DNA of 64,000 nucleotides, taken from NCBI RefSeq assembly GCF_002356295.1, contig NZ_AP018042.1, positions 186,001-250,000 of the forward strand, written 5' to 3'. This document shows positions 46,961 through 55,807 of the stretch, in pieces. The DNA is from Labilibaculum antarcticum (GTDB taxonomy: Bacteria; Bacteroidota; Bacteroidia; Bacteroidales; Marinifilaceae). How positions within the stretch are numbered: position 1 is the first letter of the stretch; every line of letters begins with the position of its first letter. The position numbers and the translations under genes are program-made. The notes beneath the pieces are model-generated. The model did not search any database, was not told where the DNA came from, and saw only the letters and a program-made list of their open reading frames with translations.

Positions 46961-47626
46961 TTAATATCTAGATCCAAATATACTACTTCCGACCCTAATC
47001 ATGGTACTTCCTTCCTTTATTGCGAGCATATAATCACCCGACATTCCCATTGAAATTTCCTTAAACTCTTCTTTATTTATAAAAAACCAGGATTTCAAAC
47101 TTTCAAAAATAAATGCAAGACTTCGAAATTCTTTTCGGATAAGGTTTTCATCATTGGAATATGTAGCCATTCCCATTACACCAACAATTCTAATTGATTG
47201 TAACGACTTAAAATCTTCCGAACCTAGAAGTGTTTTTGCTTCCTCTAAATTTAGCCCAAATTTTGTTTCTTCCGCAGCAATATGAAATTGTAACAAGCAA
47301 TTAATAACTCTATCGTTCTTCTCTGCCTGTTTATTAATCTCTATCAATAATTTAATACTATCAACTGCGTGGATAAGTTGCACAAATGGAGCAATATACT
47401 TCACCTTATTAGTCTGAAGATGACCTATAAAATGCCATTCTATATCTTTAGGAAGATCCTTGTATTTTTGTGCTAATTCCTGTGGTTTGTTCTCACCAAA
47501 AACACGGTAACCACCTTCGTAGGCTTCAATGATATCTTCCTTTGGTTTGGTTTTAGATACAGCCACTAATTGTACATTAGAAGGAATTTTTTCAAGAATT
47601 GAATTTATGTTTTGAGATATACTCAT
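46961..47626 (-). CDS. YggS/PLPBP family pyridoxal-phosphate homeostasis protein
   Basis: A 221-residue PLP-binding barrel protein. The PLP lysine lies in VAVSKTKP (about residue 25). Other family words are GGYRVFGENKPQEL, IEWHFIGHLQTNKVK, and MGMSGDYMLAI...STMIRVGSSIFG at the C-terminus. Such proteins keep free PLP in balance and carry no known enzyme activity. TAATTTTG (47663-47656, minus) lies just upstream as a possible -7 box. It is between the DHOD-like gene and the two-component pair on the same strand, with gaps of 72-110 nt. Confidence 0.93.
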   Translation of the reverse strand: MSISQNINSILEKIPSNVQLVAVSKTKPKEDIIEAYEGGYRVFGENKPQELAQKYKDLPKDIEWHFIGHLQTNKVKYIAPFVQLIHAVDSIKLLIEINKQAEKNDRVINCLLQFHIAAEETKFGLNLEEAKTLLGSEDFKSLQSIRIVGVMGMATYSNDENLIRKEFRSLAFIFESLKSWFFINKEEFKEISMGMSGDYMLAIKEGSTMIRVGSSIFGSRY

Positions 47627-47698
47627 GGCAAATTGCAGATTTTAAATTTCAGATTCAAAATTACAACTTTTATGGATTTAGATGTCTTATTTGGAGCT

Positions 47699-48397
47699 TT
47701 AATTATTTTCTGATAAAATAAAACCAACTCCATGTACATTTTCAATTTTTATATGAGTATCAAGTTTCAGATGTTTTCTTAATTTGGTGATAAAAACATC
47801 CAAACTTCGGCCCATAAAATAATCATTTTCGCCCCACACATTTACCAGAATATCTTCTCTTCGCAACACATTATTTTTATTCTGAAGCAATAGATACAAT
47901 ACATCACCTTCCTTTTGGGTAATGCGAGAAATCTCTCCATTAAAAGTAAGCGTGAGATTTGAATGATCGTAATTAAATTGGCCAATAGTGAATACTTGCT
48001 CTTTTGCTTCGGTGGCTGTATTTACCCGCTTTAATACAGCATTAATTCTGCGTACTAACTCATCCTCATCGAAAGGTTTTGTGATGTAATCATCTCCTCC
48101 CAAATCGAATCCTTTTAATTTATCTTCCTTTAAAGATTTTGCGGTTAAAAAAATAATGGGAATATTTTGATCTATTTTACGAATCTTTTTTGCCAGAGTA
48201 AAACCATCCATTTTTGGCATCATGCAATCCAGTAAGCAAATATCAAATTTCGAGTTAGAGAAAGACTCAAATCCCATCTCCCCATCTCTCGCCAGACTAA
48301 CCGAAAAACCTTCCATTTTCAGGAAATCATTCAAAATGATTCCTAGATTAGGATCATCTTCAACTAGTAATATATTTTTTGAATCAGAATTAGTCAT
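47699..48397 (-). CDS. OmpR-family response regulator
   Basis: A 232-residue regulator. The receiver (about 8-125) has EDD, phospho-Asp in ICLLDCMMPKMDG and TKPF. The winged-helix OmpR/PhoB output domain (about 140-230) ends with DVFITKLRKHLKLD and VHGVGFIL. It starts 9 nt after the stop of the sensor kinase gene upstream on the same strand, so the two are co-transcribed. The system is divergent from a Cys-rich exported protein, a possible target. Confidence 0.94.
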   Translation of the reverse strand: MTNSDSKNILLVEDDPNLGIILNDFLKMEGFSVSLARDGEMGFESFSNSKFDICLLDCMMPKMDGFTLAKKIRKIDQNIPIIFLTAKSLKEDKLKGFDLGGDDYITKPFDEDELVRRINAVLKRVNTATEAKEQVFTIGQFNYDHSNLTLTFNGEISRITQKEGDVLYLLLQNKNNVLRREDILVNVWGENDYFMGRSLDVFITKLRKHLKLDTHIKIENVHGVGFILSENN

Positions 48398-48406
48398 AAA
48401 ACAATT

Positions 48407-49675
48407 TTAGATTGATGGTAATACAACAGTAAAGGTACTGCCAAAGTTCCTTTTACTCAAAACATTTATCGATCCTTTATGAGAATCTATTATCATTTTT
48501 GAATAAGACAAGCCAATGCCGAAACCTTTTACATCATGTAAATCACCAGTTGGGGCTCTGTAATATCTATCGAAAACAAGCTTCTGTTCCTCCTTAGTCA
48601 TTCCAATCCCTTTATCGGATACTGCAATGTAAAGATGCCCGTTTGTGTTTTTCGTCTCAACTTCAATTTCAGGTTTAGCCCCGGAGTATTTTACTGCATT
48701 ATCCAACAAATTCAACAATACATTTTGAAGCAAATCTTTATCGCCATAAACCATATCATTTTTTGCATTCAACTTGTAATTTATTGTTCCTTCCCGCTCT
48801 GCTAATTGCACAGATATACAATCGGAACATTCTAGTAACAAGGAGTGCAAATGCATTTCATTCCAACTCAACTTTAATTCCCCTCTTTCCATACATGCTA
48901 ATTTCAAGAGCTGCTCAACTTGAATCTTTAATCGATTATTCTCAGAAGAAATCATATTTGAATAATGAATTATTTGATCCTTATTAGCATGAACTTTATC
49001 GCGCTTTAACATTCCACTAGCCAATGATATTGTTGCCATTGGTGTCTTAAACTCATGTGCGATATTATTGATTAAATCCGTCGTTCGACCCAAAATCTTT
49101 TTATCATTAATTAATGAAAAAACCGTAATTCCGAAAAAAACACAAAGAATAATAATGAGTATTAGTGAGCAAATAAACATGCTTCCCATACTATCCATTA
49201 AATTTTGCTCTCTTTTTTGGAAATAGACATTTAATATTGCTTTATCATGACTTAATGCTTTACGCAAGCTATAATAAAAGCATTTGCTTTTGGGTTGTTC
49301 ATCGGCGGTACTCAACACTTCAATAGTATATGGAGATTGAATCTGATAATTTTTAAACTGTTGATGAATGATGGAATCCAATCGCCCTACCTCCAGCTTT
49401 AAAAGTTCACTATCAGATGCATTGTATTTCTCTTTGTTCATAAATTTGCGCATCTTCTCGCAACTTTGCTGATCTTTTGTAAACTCATCAACCGATTCGT
49501 GCAATGCCAAACCAACCCGATGATTGAATTGCTCTTCGTTTAAACTTCTGGCTCTACTAATCCAGCTGATTTGAATTAATAGAAGAAGTAACAGAACAAT
49601 TATCGAGATGATAATAAATATCTGAATTCTATAAACCTTAATTTTCTTCAATAACGTTTTAAAGGATAAACTCAT
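48407..49675 (-). CDS. Membrane sensor histidine kinase
   Basis: The 422-residue kinase has two transmembrane helices (about 15-37 and 170-193) enclosing a ~130-residue periplasmic sensor domain with two cysteines (QSCEKMR, KSKCFYY). The dimerisation domain has the phospho-His in NIAHEFKTPMATI. The ATPase has NLLDNAVKYSG, SDKGIGM, DRYYRAP and KGFGIGLSYSK. All catalytic motifs are intact, unlike the kinase at 7248-8780. It is the first gene of the kinase-regulator pair. Its 185-nt upstream gap is shared with the Cys-rich gene. Confidence 0.94.
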   Translation of the reverse strand: MSLSFKTLLKKIKVYRIQIFIIISIIVLLLLLLIQISWISRARSLNEEQFNHRVGLALHESVDEFTKDQQSCEKMRKFMNKEKYNASDSELLKLEVGRLDSIIHQQFKNYQIQSPYTIEVLSTADEQPKSKCFYYSLRKALSHDKAILNVYFQKREQNLMDSMGSMFICSLILIIILCVFFGITVFSLINDKKILGRTTDLINNIAHEFKTPMATISLASGMLKRDKVHANKDQIIHYSNMISSENNRLKIQVEQLLKLACMERGELKLSWNEMHLHSLLLECSDCISVQLAEREGTINYKLNAKNDMVYGDKDLLQNVLLNLLDNAVKYSGAKPEIEVETKNTNGHLYIAVSDKGIGMTKEEQKLVFDRYYRAPTGDLHDVKGFGIGLSYSKMIIDSHKGSINVLSKRNFGSTFTVVLPSI

Positions 49676-49860
49676 AGACTTTTACTTTCGGAACATCTTT
49701 ATTTTGCAGTCGTTCTCACAATTCAAATTTAATTTAATTTTCAAGAAATATTTATGCTTTAACAAATCATTAACAAGAGACAAAAAGATCTTTTACGTTC
49801 TTTATAGGACAATTCAAAATAAGACTAAAAACAGATTAATTAATATTTAAATTTAAAAGC

Positions 49861-50211
49861 ATGAAAAAATTATTATTCGGACTTCTATTTGTATTTGCTA
49901 TAAATGTGGTAAGTTTTGCCAGCCAGCCGGTTATTTCAATTTTAGACAACGAGATTTCTTTGTCTCAGGATCTGGATCAGGATCAAACACAAGATCAGGA
50001 AAAAAAGGTTGAAAAGAAAAAATGTGATAAGGATTGTAAAAAAGCCTGTTGCACTAAAGAAGCCAAGGCAGAAAAAAAGTCTTGCTGTTCAAAAGAAGCT
50101 AAAGCTGAAAAATGTGATAAAGCCTCTAAAAAAGATTGTAGCACAAAGGAAGCTAAAGCAGAAAAAAAATGTGATGCAGATTGCACAAAAGCATGTTGTA
50201 AAAAATCATAA
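49861..50211 (+). CDS. Cys/Lys-rich exported protein, possible metal binder
   Basis: A 116-residue protein with a signal peptide (1-21, ending SFASQ), an acidic linker (DLDQDQTQDQE), then about 65 residues of repeats rich in Lys, Ala and Cys. The word KEAKAEK occurs three times, and KCDKDCKKACC / KCDADCTKACC opens and closes the repeat. Twelve Cys in this span suggest metal coordination or disulfides in the periplasm. No named family is certain. It is divergent from the two-component kinase gene by 185 nt, which points to regulation by that system. Its own terminator follows at 50232. Confidence 0.75.
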   Translation: MKKLLFGLLFVFAINVVSFASQPVISILDNEISLSQDLDQDQTQDQEKKVEKKKCDKDCKKACCTKEAKAEKKSCCSKEAKAEKCDKASKKDCSTKEAKAEKKCDADCTKACCKKS

Positions 50212-50231
50212 GGATAGTAAAGATATCTTAT

Positions 50232-50263
50232 AAGCCCTTCAAGTAAATTGAGGGGCTTTTTTA
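50232..50263 (+). terminator. Intrinsic terminator after Cys-rich gene
   Basis: AAGCCCTTCAA (50232-50242) and TTGAGGGGCTT (50248-50258) pair with one wobble and are followed by a T-run. Confidence 0.85.
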
Positions 50264-50328
50264 TGCAGTTTGGTACAATTTATGTTCTTGTTTAGTAGTT
50301 CATTTATTAGGGTCTAAACTTTTCCGAT

Positions 50329-50907
50329 ATGAAAAACATATTTTTTTTAATTGTAGGTATATTCTATTTTTCTGGAGTATTTTCTCAGAATGTAGAACGA
50401 TATAAGGAATATCATGACAATGGAAGAGCCCTTATTTTACAAGGCAAATATGAAAAAGCCATATCATACTTAGACACTGCTATTAACATTATGCCTTACT
50501 ATTCTACGATTTTTCAAGATAGAGGATATGCAAAAATGCAAGTTAAAAAATACGAAGATGCTATTCTAGATTTTGATCATGTTCTCAATAAAAAACCATA
50601 TCTATCCGAAGTCCGACTACAAAGAGGCATGGCACTCTATCATGTTAATCGATTAAATGATTCGGAATCAGACTTACTGGAAGTACTAAACAGCAATCCA
50701 AATAAAAGTCATGAGGCAATTATTTATCTAGATAATATTCGAAAAGAGCGAGAAATTACAGCTCAACAAGATTATTACGAGATGCTTCAATCAATTCGGT
50801 TTCAAGTCGAAAATGAACGGATATACAGAGCTCGTCATCGAGAAGAAATTATTTGGAATACAGTTGTTCCCTTAGCCTTCTGGACTACTGTTTTTTTAAG
50901 CTGGTAA
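50329..50907 (+). CDS. Exported TPR-repeat protein
   Basis: A 192-residue protein with a signal peptide (1-19, ending GVFSQ). Three TPR units follow, visible as YKEYHDNGRALILQGKYEKA, RGYAKMQVKKYEDAILDFDH and LQRGMALYHVNRLNDSESDL. A hydrophobic helix lies at the very C-terminus (about 175-192), so it may be membrane-tethered in the envelope. TPR proteins are scaffolds; no specific partner is suggested by the neighbours (a Cys-rich protein upstream, an antiporter gene convergent 14 nt away). Confidence 0.82.
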   Translation: MKNIFFLIVGIFYFSGVFSQNVERYKEYHDNGRALILQGKYEKAISYLDTAINIMPYYSTIFQDRGYAKMQVKKYEDAILDFDHVLNKKPYLSEVRLQRGMALYHVNRLNDSESDLLEVLNSNPNKSHEAIIYLDNIRKEREITAQQDYYEMLQSIRFQVENERIYRARHREEIIWNTVVPLAFWTTVFLSW

Positions 50908-50921
50908 ATCAGGATCGGTCT

Positions 50922-52913
50922 TTAGAGATTTTTTTTGTATGGAATTGATTTCCCCATAAAACGTGTTTTATTATAATTGGGTATGTCTGTATTTTCCATT
51001 TTTAAACGGACTTTTTCCAGACTTTCCACAGAACCAACCACGGTTAATACATCACCCAATCGAAGTCGAGTATATCCAGTAGAAATTAAGGTATTATTAT
51101 TCCGTTTAGTAGCCAAAATAATAACATCAGTAGGAAGTTGTATATCCCTTAAGGTAATGCCGTGTAATTCTTGATTTTGCATTTCAATATCCACAGTATC
51201 CTGATCTTTCTCCATGCCAAGTAATAATGATGTGGCAACTGGTGATCGCACCAAGTGATCCATTAAGCTTACCATTACCGTAGAAGGTTCAACAATGAGT
51301 GCTCCAAGCTCGTGGAATTTACTCACATAGCTCCTCTCATTTACCCTAACAACCACATCTCGGGTACCAAAATGTTCGTAGGCCAATTCACAAAATTTAA
51401 GATTCTCCTCATCTTTATTCAACAACACAATCGCATCCGCTTTATCGGCTTCAAGCTTCTTTAATTCAACCAGATTTAATTCTTTCACATGGGTAACATC
51501 CACACCATGATACTCTAACTTGGCCCTCTCCTCGTTTCGGGTTACTAATTTAACCAACCAGCCATGCTCCATTAATTGCCGAGCCAAAGCAAGTGATTGA
51601 CCTTCTAAACCAAAAATAATTGCTTTTTGAATTTTATTTTCATGCAATAACCCTTTTTTCTTATGACTTTCGCCTACCAATAATATTGACCACTTAAAAA
51701 GAGGCGGCCCAAATATTTGATTCAATACAATTACTGAGATTAAAATGGTGGAAAACTCTGATCCCCATTCCGGATATTTAGCAGAAACAACTGCAACTAA
51801 TCCGATAGCTACACCAGCCTGAGTAACATATGGCATCCAGGAAATACGATTAAAATGTAATGGATCGCCCCCCAGTGTGCCTCCAACAAATGCACCTATT
51901 GCCATACTTACTAAACGAATGGTAAAAAATAAAAGAGCAATCTCCCATGTATCTTTCAAAATATCTATTGAAATAGAAGCACCTGTGAGTGTAAAGAAAA
52001 TAACATAAATAAAAGGAACAACCAGTTCAATTATCTTTACGAATTCTCTGCGGAAATTACCAAAATTAACAACCACAAAACTTCCAATTATGCATACTAA
52101 TAGTGGTTCTATATATAAATCAAAACCAAAATACATCTGACTTTTTTTATGCACAAAATCTGCTAATAAATAGACGCTGTAACCAGATAGCAGGAGTAAA
52201 AAAGACTTTATCCAGGTAGATGATCTTAACGATAAAATAAAATTCATAAGCGCCCCAAGTAAAAAGCCCAGTAAAAGAGAAAGGCACAACTCTCCTATTA
52301 AAATAATCAACAACCAAATGTCAAAATGAATATCAGATAGTAAGGCATCTGCTAAAGCGAAACAAATAGTAAATAAAATGATTACCAAAACATCTTTTAC
52401 TACCGTTACACCTATAGCTGTTTGCGTAAATGGTCCTTTAGCCCTCATTTCATTTATCACCGCAATTGCAGAAACCGGTGACCTGGCAACAAATATGGTT
52501 CCTATGAGAAGTGCAACAGCAAGCTTCATGTTAAAACTCGCACCCGACAAAAAAGATATACTATCCGACAAAAGAATAACTGCAATGCCACTTAAAACAA
52601 AAGTGAAAAACAATTGTCCAAAGGTCATCCATTTTATACTTTTCATTCGTCCCTTTAACTCCTTTAAATAGAGTTCCGCACCTGCAGCGAAAGCAATAAA
52701 AGAGAGCGAAATTTCATTAAAAAAATACAGTTTAGGTATGGCTGGTTTTGGAATTAGATTTAATACAAAAGGACCGGAAAGAATACCAATAATTAAAAGA
52801 CCGGTGATAACCGGTAATTTTACCTTAGGGAAATACTTAGAAATCCGATTAGCGGCCGTTGCTACGATCAGAAATCCTGCAATAAATACAATTATTTCCA
52901 GATAATTATTCAT
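50922..52913 (-). CDS. CPA2-family cation:proton antiporter with RCK domains
   Basis: The 663-residue protein has about twelve transmembrane helices (1-400) of the Na+/H+ exchanger fold, including the discontinuous-helix region LAVALLIGTIFVARSPVSAI. The soluble tail has a Rossmann TrkA-N/RCK_N domain (KAIIFGLEGQSLALARQL, about 430-550) and a TrkA-C domain (about 570-645). This is the KefB/KefC-like architecture, moving K+ or Na+ against H+. Its RCK_C domain is the type known to bind c-di-AMP in some antiporters, and cdaA is in this window; the link is speculative. Confidence 0.92.
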   Translation of the reverse strand: MNNYLEIIVFIAGFLIVATAANRISKYFPKVKLPVITGLLIIGILSGPFVLNLIPKPAIPKLYFFNEISLSFIAFAAGAELYLKELKGRMKSIKWMTFGQLFFTFVLSGIAVILLSDSISFLSGASFNMKLAVALLIGTIFVARSPVSAIAVINEMRAKGPFTQTAIGVTVVKDVLVIILFTICFALADALLSDIHFDIWLLIILIGELCLSLLLGFLLGALMNFILSLRSSTWIKSFLLLLSGYSVYLLADFVHKKSQMYFGFDLYIEPLLVCIIGSFVVVNFGNFRREFVKIIELVVPFIYVIFFTLTGASISIDILKDTWEIALLFFTIRLVSMAIGAFVGGTLGGDPLHFNRISWMPYVTQAGVAIGLVAVVSAKYPEWGSEFSTILISVIVLNQIFGPPLFKWSILLVGESHKKKGLLHENKIQKAIIFGLEGQSLALARQLMEHGWLVKLVTRNEERAKLEYHGVDVTHVKELNLVELKKLEADKADAIVLLNKDEENLKFCELAYEHFGTRDVVVRVNERSYVSKFHELGALIVEPSTVMVSLMDHLVRSPVATSLLLGMEKDQDTVDIEMQNQELHGITLRDIQLPTDVIILATKRNNNTLISTGYTRLRLGDVLTVVGSVESLEKVRLKMENTDIPNYNKTRFMGKSIPYKKNL

Positions 52914-53323
52914 TCAATCTTGATTTAGGTTTTATAGGTCATTGCATTTTCCCAATTTTTATAATTTCAATTTTAAGATACAGAATTATATTTATCCATG
53001 CAATTGAGTAAAACGATTCGCTTCTTTATTTGTAATTATACAAGACCGCTAATTCTGATGGTTAATTTATGGTTGAGCTCAGCTAAAAATCCATCACCTA
53101 TTTAATTTTAAATTAACAATAAAAACGTTCAAATACGAACACAAACTGTACGGTAATCAACACTATTAAGAGTAAGCCAAAACAATGAAATATACATTAT
53201 AGACTGAACATCAAAGCATTACTACAATTGGCACAAATACTGATATAATTAAAGTGTAAAACTACTATGTTTTAAAACAAAGCATAATTTGAATAAAAGT
53301 TAGGAACGAAACAAGCAAACAAG
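52914..53323. other. AT-rich divergent intergenic region
   Basis: This 410-nt gap between the divergent antiporter and metallopeptidase-like genes shows no open frame of note. A TGGCAC word near 53231 was considered for a sigma-54 promoter and does not have the matching -12 element. Confidence 0.45.
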
Positions 53324-54289
53324 ATGAAAAAATACGGCTTTATATGGCTCTCTATCTTTCTTGCACTTCAGTTAGTATTCAGCTCAATGACCATAGCAGA
53401 ATCATATGATGTGAAAGAAATAGAAAGCATTTTCAAGGAAACTAAAGCATTGTGTTTTGAAGACAATGGAATGCTTTGGGGAAGAACTCTTGATGTTCCA
53501 GTTCTTTTAGTAGATAAAGAAAATGGAAAAATCTACACTAATAAGAACAGCAAAAAACTAGACCTACAGTCCTATAATGATATTTATACCGGAAATTTAC
53601 CTGATTTCGTTGATGTGATAAAAGGCCCGGCAAAAATCGGCAATCAAATTTGGGCTGTTATCCCACTTCCACTGCCAGTGGATAAAATTAAGAGACAATG
53701 TGTTATTCTTCATGAAGCTTTTCATTGTGTTCAACCTGAAATAGATTTAAAACCTAAGCCATATAATAACAACCACATGGACGAAATGGAAGCTCGATTT
53801 TGGCTGAAGCTTGAATGGAAAGCTCTTGAGTTAGCCTTACAAAGTGAAGGGGAAATTAAAAAACAAGCGATCACTGATGCAATCTGTTTTCGATATTATC
53901 GGAGAGCTTTGTATAGCAAATGCGACGGCTGTGAAAATCGATTTGAGATTCATGAAGGTATGGCAGAATATACAGCTCAAAAATTATGCAGAAACGATAA
54001 AGATCTCAAGGCATATTTGCAAAATCAGTTACAGACAATGTGGGAATCTCCCTCGTTCGTTAACTGTTTTGCTTATTTCTCAGGACCGGTTTATGCATAC
54101 CTTCTGGATGATACCAAAACAAACTGGAGATCGCACTTAGGTGCCCGAGATGATATCGCAACAATAGTTCAATCGGCCTATGATATTTCATTGCCATTCG
54201 ACCTATATATGGAGGCTGAGGAAAGGTCAGTACTGTATAGTGGAGCCCAGATCATGGGGGAAGAATTAGATCGTGAAATTGCTTTGTGA
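53324..54289 (+). CDS. Secreted HExxH protein, putative zinc metallopeptidase
   Basis: The 321-residue protein has a signal peptide (1-25, ending TIAES). The mature part contains CVILHEAFHCVQ (near residue 129), an HExxH zinc-binding motif with catalytic Glu, and HEGMAEYTA (about 210), where the Glu could be the third zinc ligand as in gluzincins. Between them lies DEMEARFWLKLEWKALE. Two paired cysteines (SKCDGC) are also present. I do not recognise a named peptidase family. The role is probably extracellular or periplasmic proteolysis. It is monocistronic. Confidence 0.7.
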   Translation: MKKYGFIWLSIFLALQLVFSSMTIAESYDVKEIESIFKETKALCFEDNGMLWGRTLDVPVLLVDKENGKIYTNKNSKKLDLQSYNDIYTGNLPDFVDVIKGPAKIGNQIWAVIPLPLPVDKIKRQCVILHEAFHCVQPEIDLKPKPYNNNHMDEMEARFWLKLEWKALELALQSEGEIKKQAITDAICFRYYRRALYSKCDGCENRFEIHEGMAEYTAQKLCRNDKDLKAYLQNQLQTMWESPSFVNCFAYFSGPVYAYLLDDTKTNWRSHLGARDDIATIVQSAYDISLPFDLYMEAEERSVLYSGAQIMGEELDREIAL

Positions 54290-54409
54290 CCGCACTTCAA
54301 TTACAGCACTAAGGAATATTTACTATTGGGCAGCTTATTTAGCTGCCCATTCTTTTCTATTTACTTTGCTTCAGACTTTCCGTATCTTTAATTACTAAAC
54401 GAAAATATC

Positions 54410-54679
54410 ATGAATATATTATTGGATCAAGGTTGGAGCGAAATTGATAGTAAATTGGTTAAAAATTATTTACTTCCTAACTTCATTGAAGCTATCAATT
54501 TTATAAATTTAGTGGCTAAAGAAGCTGAAAGCATAGATCATCATCCTGATATAATGCTCTATAACTACAAGAACGTACGCCTTACATTAACCACTCACGC
54601 CAAAAGGAAAATCACCAAAAAGGACATTGTACTTGCCAAACTCATCGATAAAGTTTATGATTCGATGAAAGTATTTTAA
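54410..54679 (+). CDS. phhB: Pterin-4a-carbinolamine dehydratase
   Basis: An 89-residue protein matching the PCD/DCoH family (4a-hydroxytetrahydrobiopterin dehydratase), which restores the pterin cofactor of aromatic amino acid hydroxylases. The active-site motif EAESIDHHPDIMLYNYKNVRL is present up to LYNYKNV, with the second conserved His in LTTHAKRK. The size is normal. Its TAA overlaps the stop of the convergent pheA gene by 4 nt. A phenylalanine hydroxylase gene is not in the window. Confidence 0.92.
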   Translation: MNILLDQGWSEIDSKLVKNYLLPNFIEAINFINLVAKEAESIDHHPDIMLYNYKNVRLTLTTHAKRKITKKDIVLAKLIDKVYDSMKVF

Positions 54680-55515
54680 GTAATCACAATTCCTTTATTG
54701 TACGTGCCCAAGATTTGCATTCCTTTGGTGTAATCTTTTATTTTCGCCAGTGCATTATTAAACTGTCGAGGACCTTCAAATTCTAAATCGACATGAAAAA
54801 AGTATTGCCAATTGATACCTGGAATTGGAAGAGATTGAATCTTTGAGAGATTGATGTTTTCCTTAGCAAAACAATCTAAAATATACGATAAGCTTCCTGG
54901 CTCATGGCTGGTACTAAAATAAAGCGATGCTTTATTGTAACCACCATTAGGTCCGACATCTTTTTGTCTTTTTAGTAGAAAAAAACGGGTTTGATTGTCC
55001 TTAATACTTTCGATTTGTTCGGCTATTATTTCCAACTGATACAATTCTGCAGGATAATCACCCGCAATAGCTCCTACACCCACCAGCTCATTATCTCTTA
55101 CATTTTTTGCACTTAAAGCAGTATCTGCCGTTTCCACCATTTTAATTTGCGGATAATTACGAAAAAAGGCACGACACTGATTAATTGCCATTGGGTGAGA
55201 ATGAACTTCTTTCAAGTCTTCTATTTTCTGACCGGGCAATGCCATCAAGTTTTGCTTAATTCTTAAAAATATTTCACCTTCGATTACAAGGCCCGAATCT
55301 TGTAATAATCCGTAATTTTGAAGTATGCTTCCAGCAATAGAATTTTCAATTGCCATAATTCCTCCATCACAGACAGATTCATCTTGGGTTAATTGAACCA
55401 GCGTAGCGAAATTTTCGGCTGGAATAAATTCAACATCTTCTCCGTAATAAGCATTCGCAGCTAAATGGTGAAAGCACCCTTCAACACCTTGGATTACAAT
55501 TTTTCGTTTGTTCAT
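54676..55515 (-). CDS. pheA: Prephenate dehydratase
   Basis: Converts prephenate to phenylpyruvate for phenylalanine synthesis. The 279-residue stand-alone enzyme has IENSIAGSI, VHSHPMAINQC and the catalytic SIKDNQTRFFLL. The C-terminal ACT domain (about 190-275, KASLYFSTSHEPGSL) is the phenylalanine feedback site. There is no fused chorismate mutase, unlike E. coli PheA. A 270-nt leader with two Phe-rich leader peptides and two terminators precedes it, so transcription attenuation by charged tRNA-Phe is expected in addition to feedback inhibition. Confidence 0.95.
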   Translation of the reverse strand: MNKRKIVIQGVEGCFHHLAANAYYGEDVEFIPAENFATLVQLTQDESVCDGGIMAIENSIAGSILQNYGLLQDSGLVIEGEIFLRIKQNLMALPGQKIEDLKEVHSHPMAINQCRAFFRNYPQIKMVETADTALSAKNVRDNELVGVGAIAGDYPAELYQLEIIAEQIESIKDNQTRFFLLKRQKDVGPNGGYNKASLYFSTSHEPGSLSYILDCFAKENINLSKIQSLPIPGINWQYFFHVDLEFEGPRQFNNALAKIKDYTKGMQILGTYNKGIVIT

Positions 55516-55538
55516 GGTTATAGTTAGATTTTACATCA

Positions 55539-55570
55539 TAAAAAAGAGTCCCAATTAATCAGGACTCTTT
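55539..55570 (-). terminator. pheA leader terminator 2
   Basis: On the minus strand AAAGAGTCC (55570-55562) pairs with GGACTCTTT (55551-55543), followed by T residues, 25 nt before the pheA ATG. Its 5' arm is also complementary to CAGGATTCT (55605-55597) at the end of leader peptide 2, over 9 bp with one G-U, which provides an antiterminator. Confidence 0.85.
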
Positions 55571-55586
55571 ATGAATATTTTAAATT

Positions 55587-55667
55587 TTATTTCATCAGAA
55601 TCCTGTTCTTCTCTCTTTTAAAAAAGAAAAAAATAAAAAACCAATTATTAAAAAATACTGTTCTCAT
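55587..55667 (-). CDS. Phe-rich leader peptide 2 of pheA
   Basis: A 26-residue frame starting ATG 55667, opening MRTVFFNNWFFIFFFFK, with eight Phe and one Trp in the first 16 residues. It lies just upstream of terminator 2 and its 3' part contains the antiterminator strand. Ribosome stalling at the FFFF run would cover the region that controls the hairpin choice. The coding reading is inferred from position and composition. Confidence 0.75.
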   Translation of the reverse strand: MRTVFFNNWFFIFFFFKREKNRILMK

Positions 55668-55673
55668 AGGGTC

Positions 55674-55700
55674 AAAAAAAAAGAGCCTTTATAGAGGCTC
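55674..55700 (-). terminator. pheA leader terminator 1
   Basis: On the minus strand GAGCCT (55700-55695) pairs with AGGCTC (55688-55683) around a 6-nt loop, followed by nine T residues (55682-55674). It comes 32 nt after the stop of leader peptide 1. AAGAGG just after that stop can pair with CCTCT in the hairpin, a weak 5-bp alternative. Confidence 0.85.
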
Positions 55701-55732
55701 ATCATCAGTTAATAGTACGTGAAAATCCTCTT

Positions 55733-55786
55733 CTAACAACAGCTGCTAAAAAAGAAAAATCGCTCGATATGCATGTTTTGGTTCAT
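55733..55786 (-). CDS. Phe-rich leader peptide 1 of pheA
   Basis: A 17-residue frame from ATG 55786, MNQNMHIERFFFFSSCC, with four consecutive Phe codons. It strongly resembles the E. coli pheST and pheA leaders in style. Its stop is followed by terminator 1. Confidence 0.8.
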   Translation of the reverse strand: MNQNMHIERFFFFSSCC

Positions 55787-55807
55787 ATGTAGTGTACTAA
55801 TTTGCTT

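Noticed and set aside
53225-53250. Sigma-54 promoter (TGGCAC word)
   Set aside because: The -12 half reads CTGA instead of TTGC/A at the required spacing.
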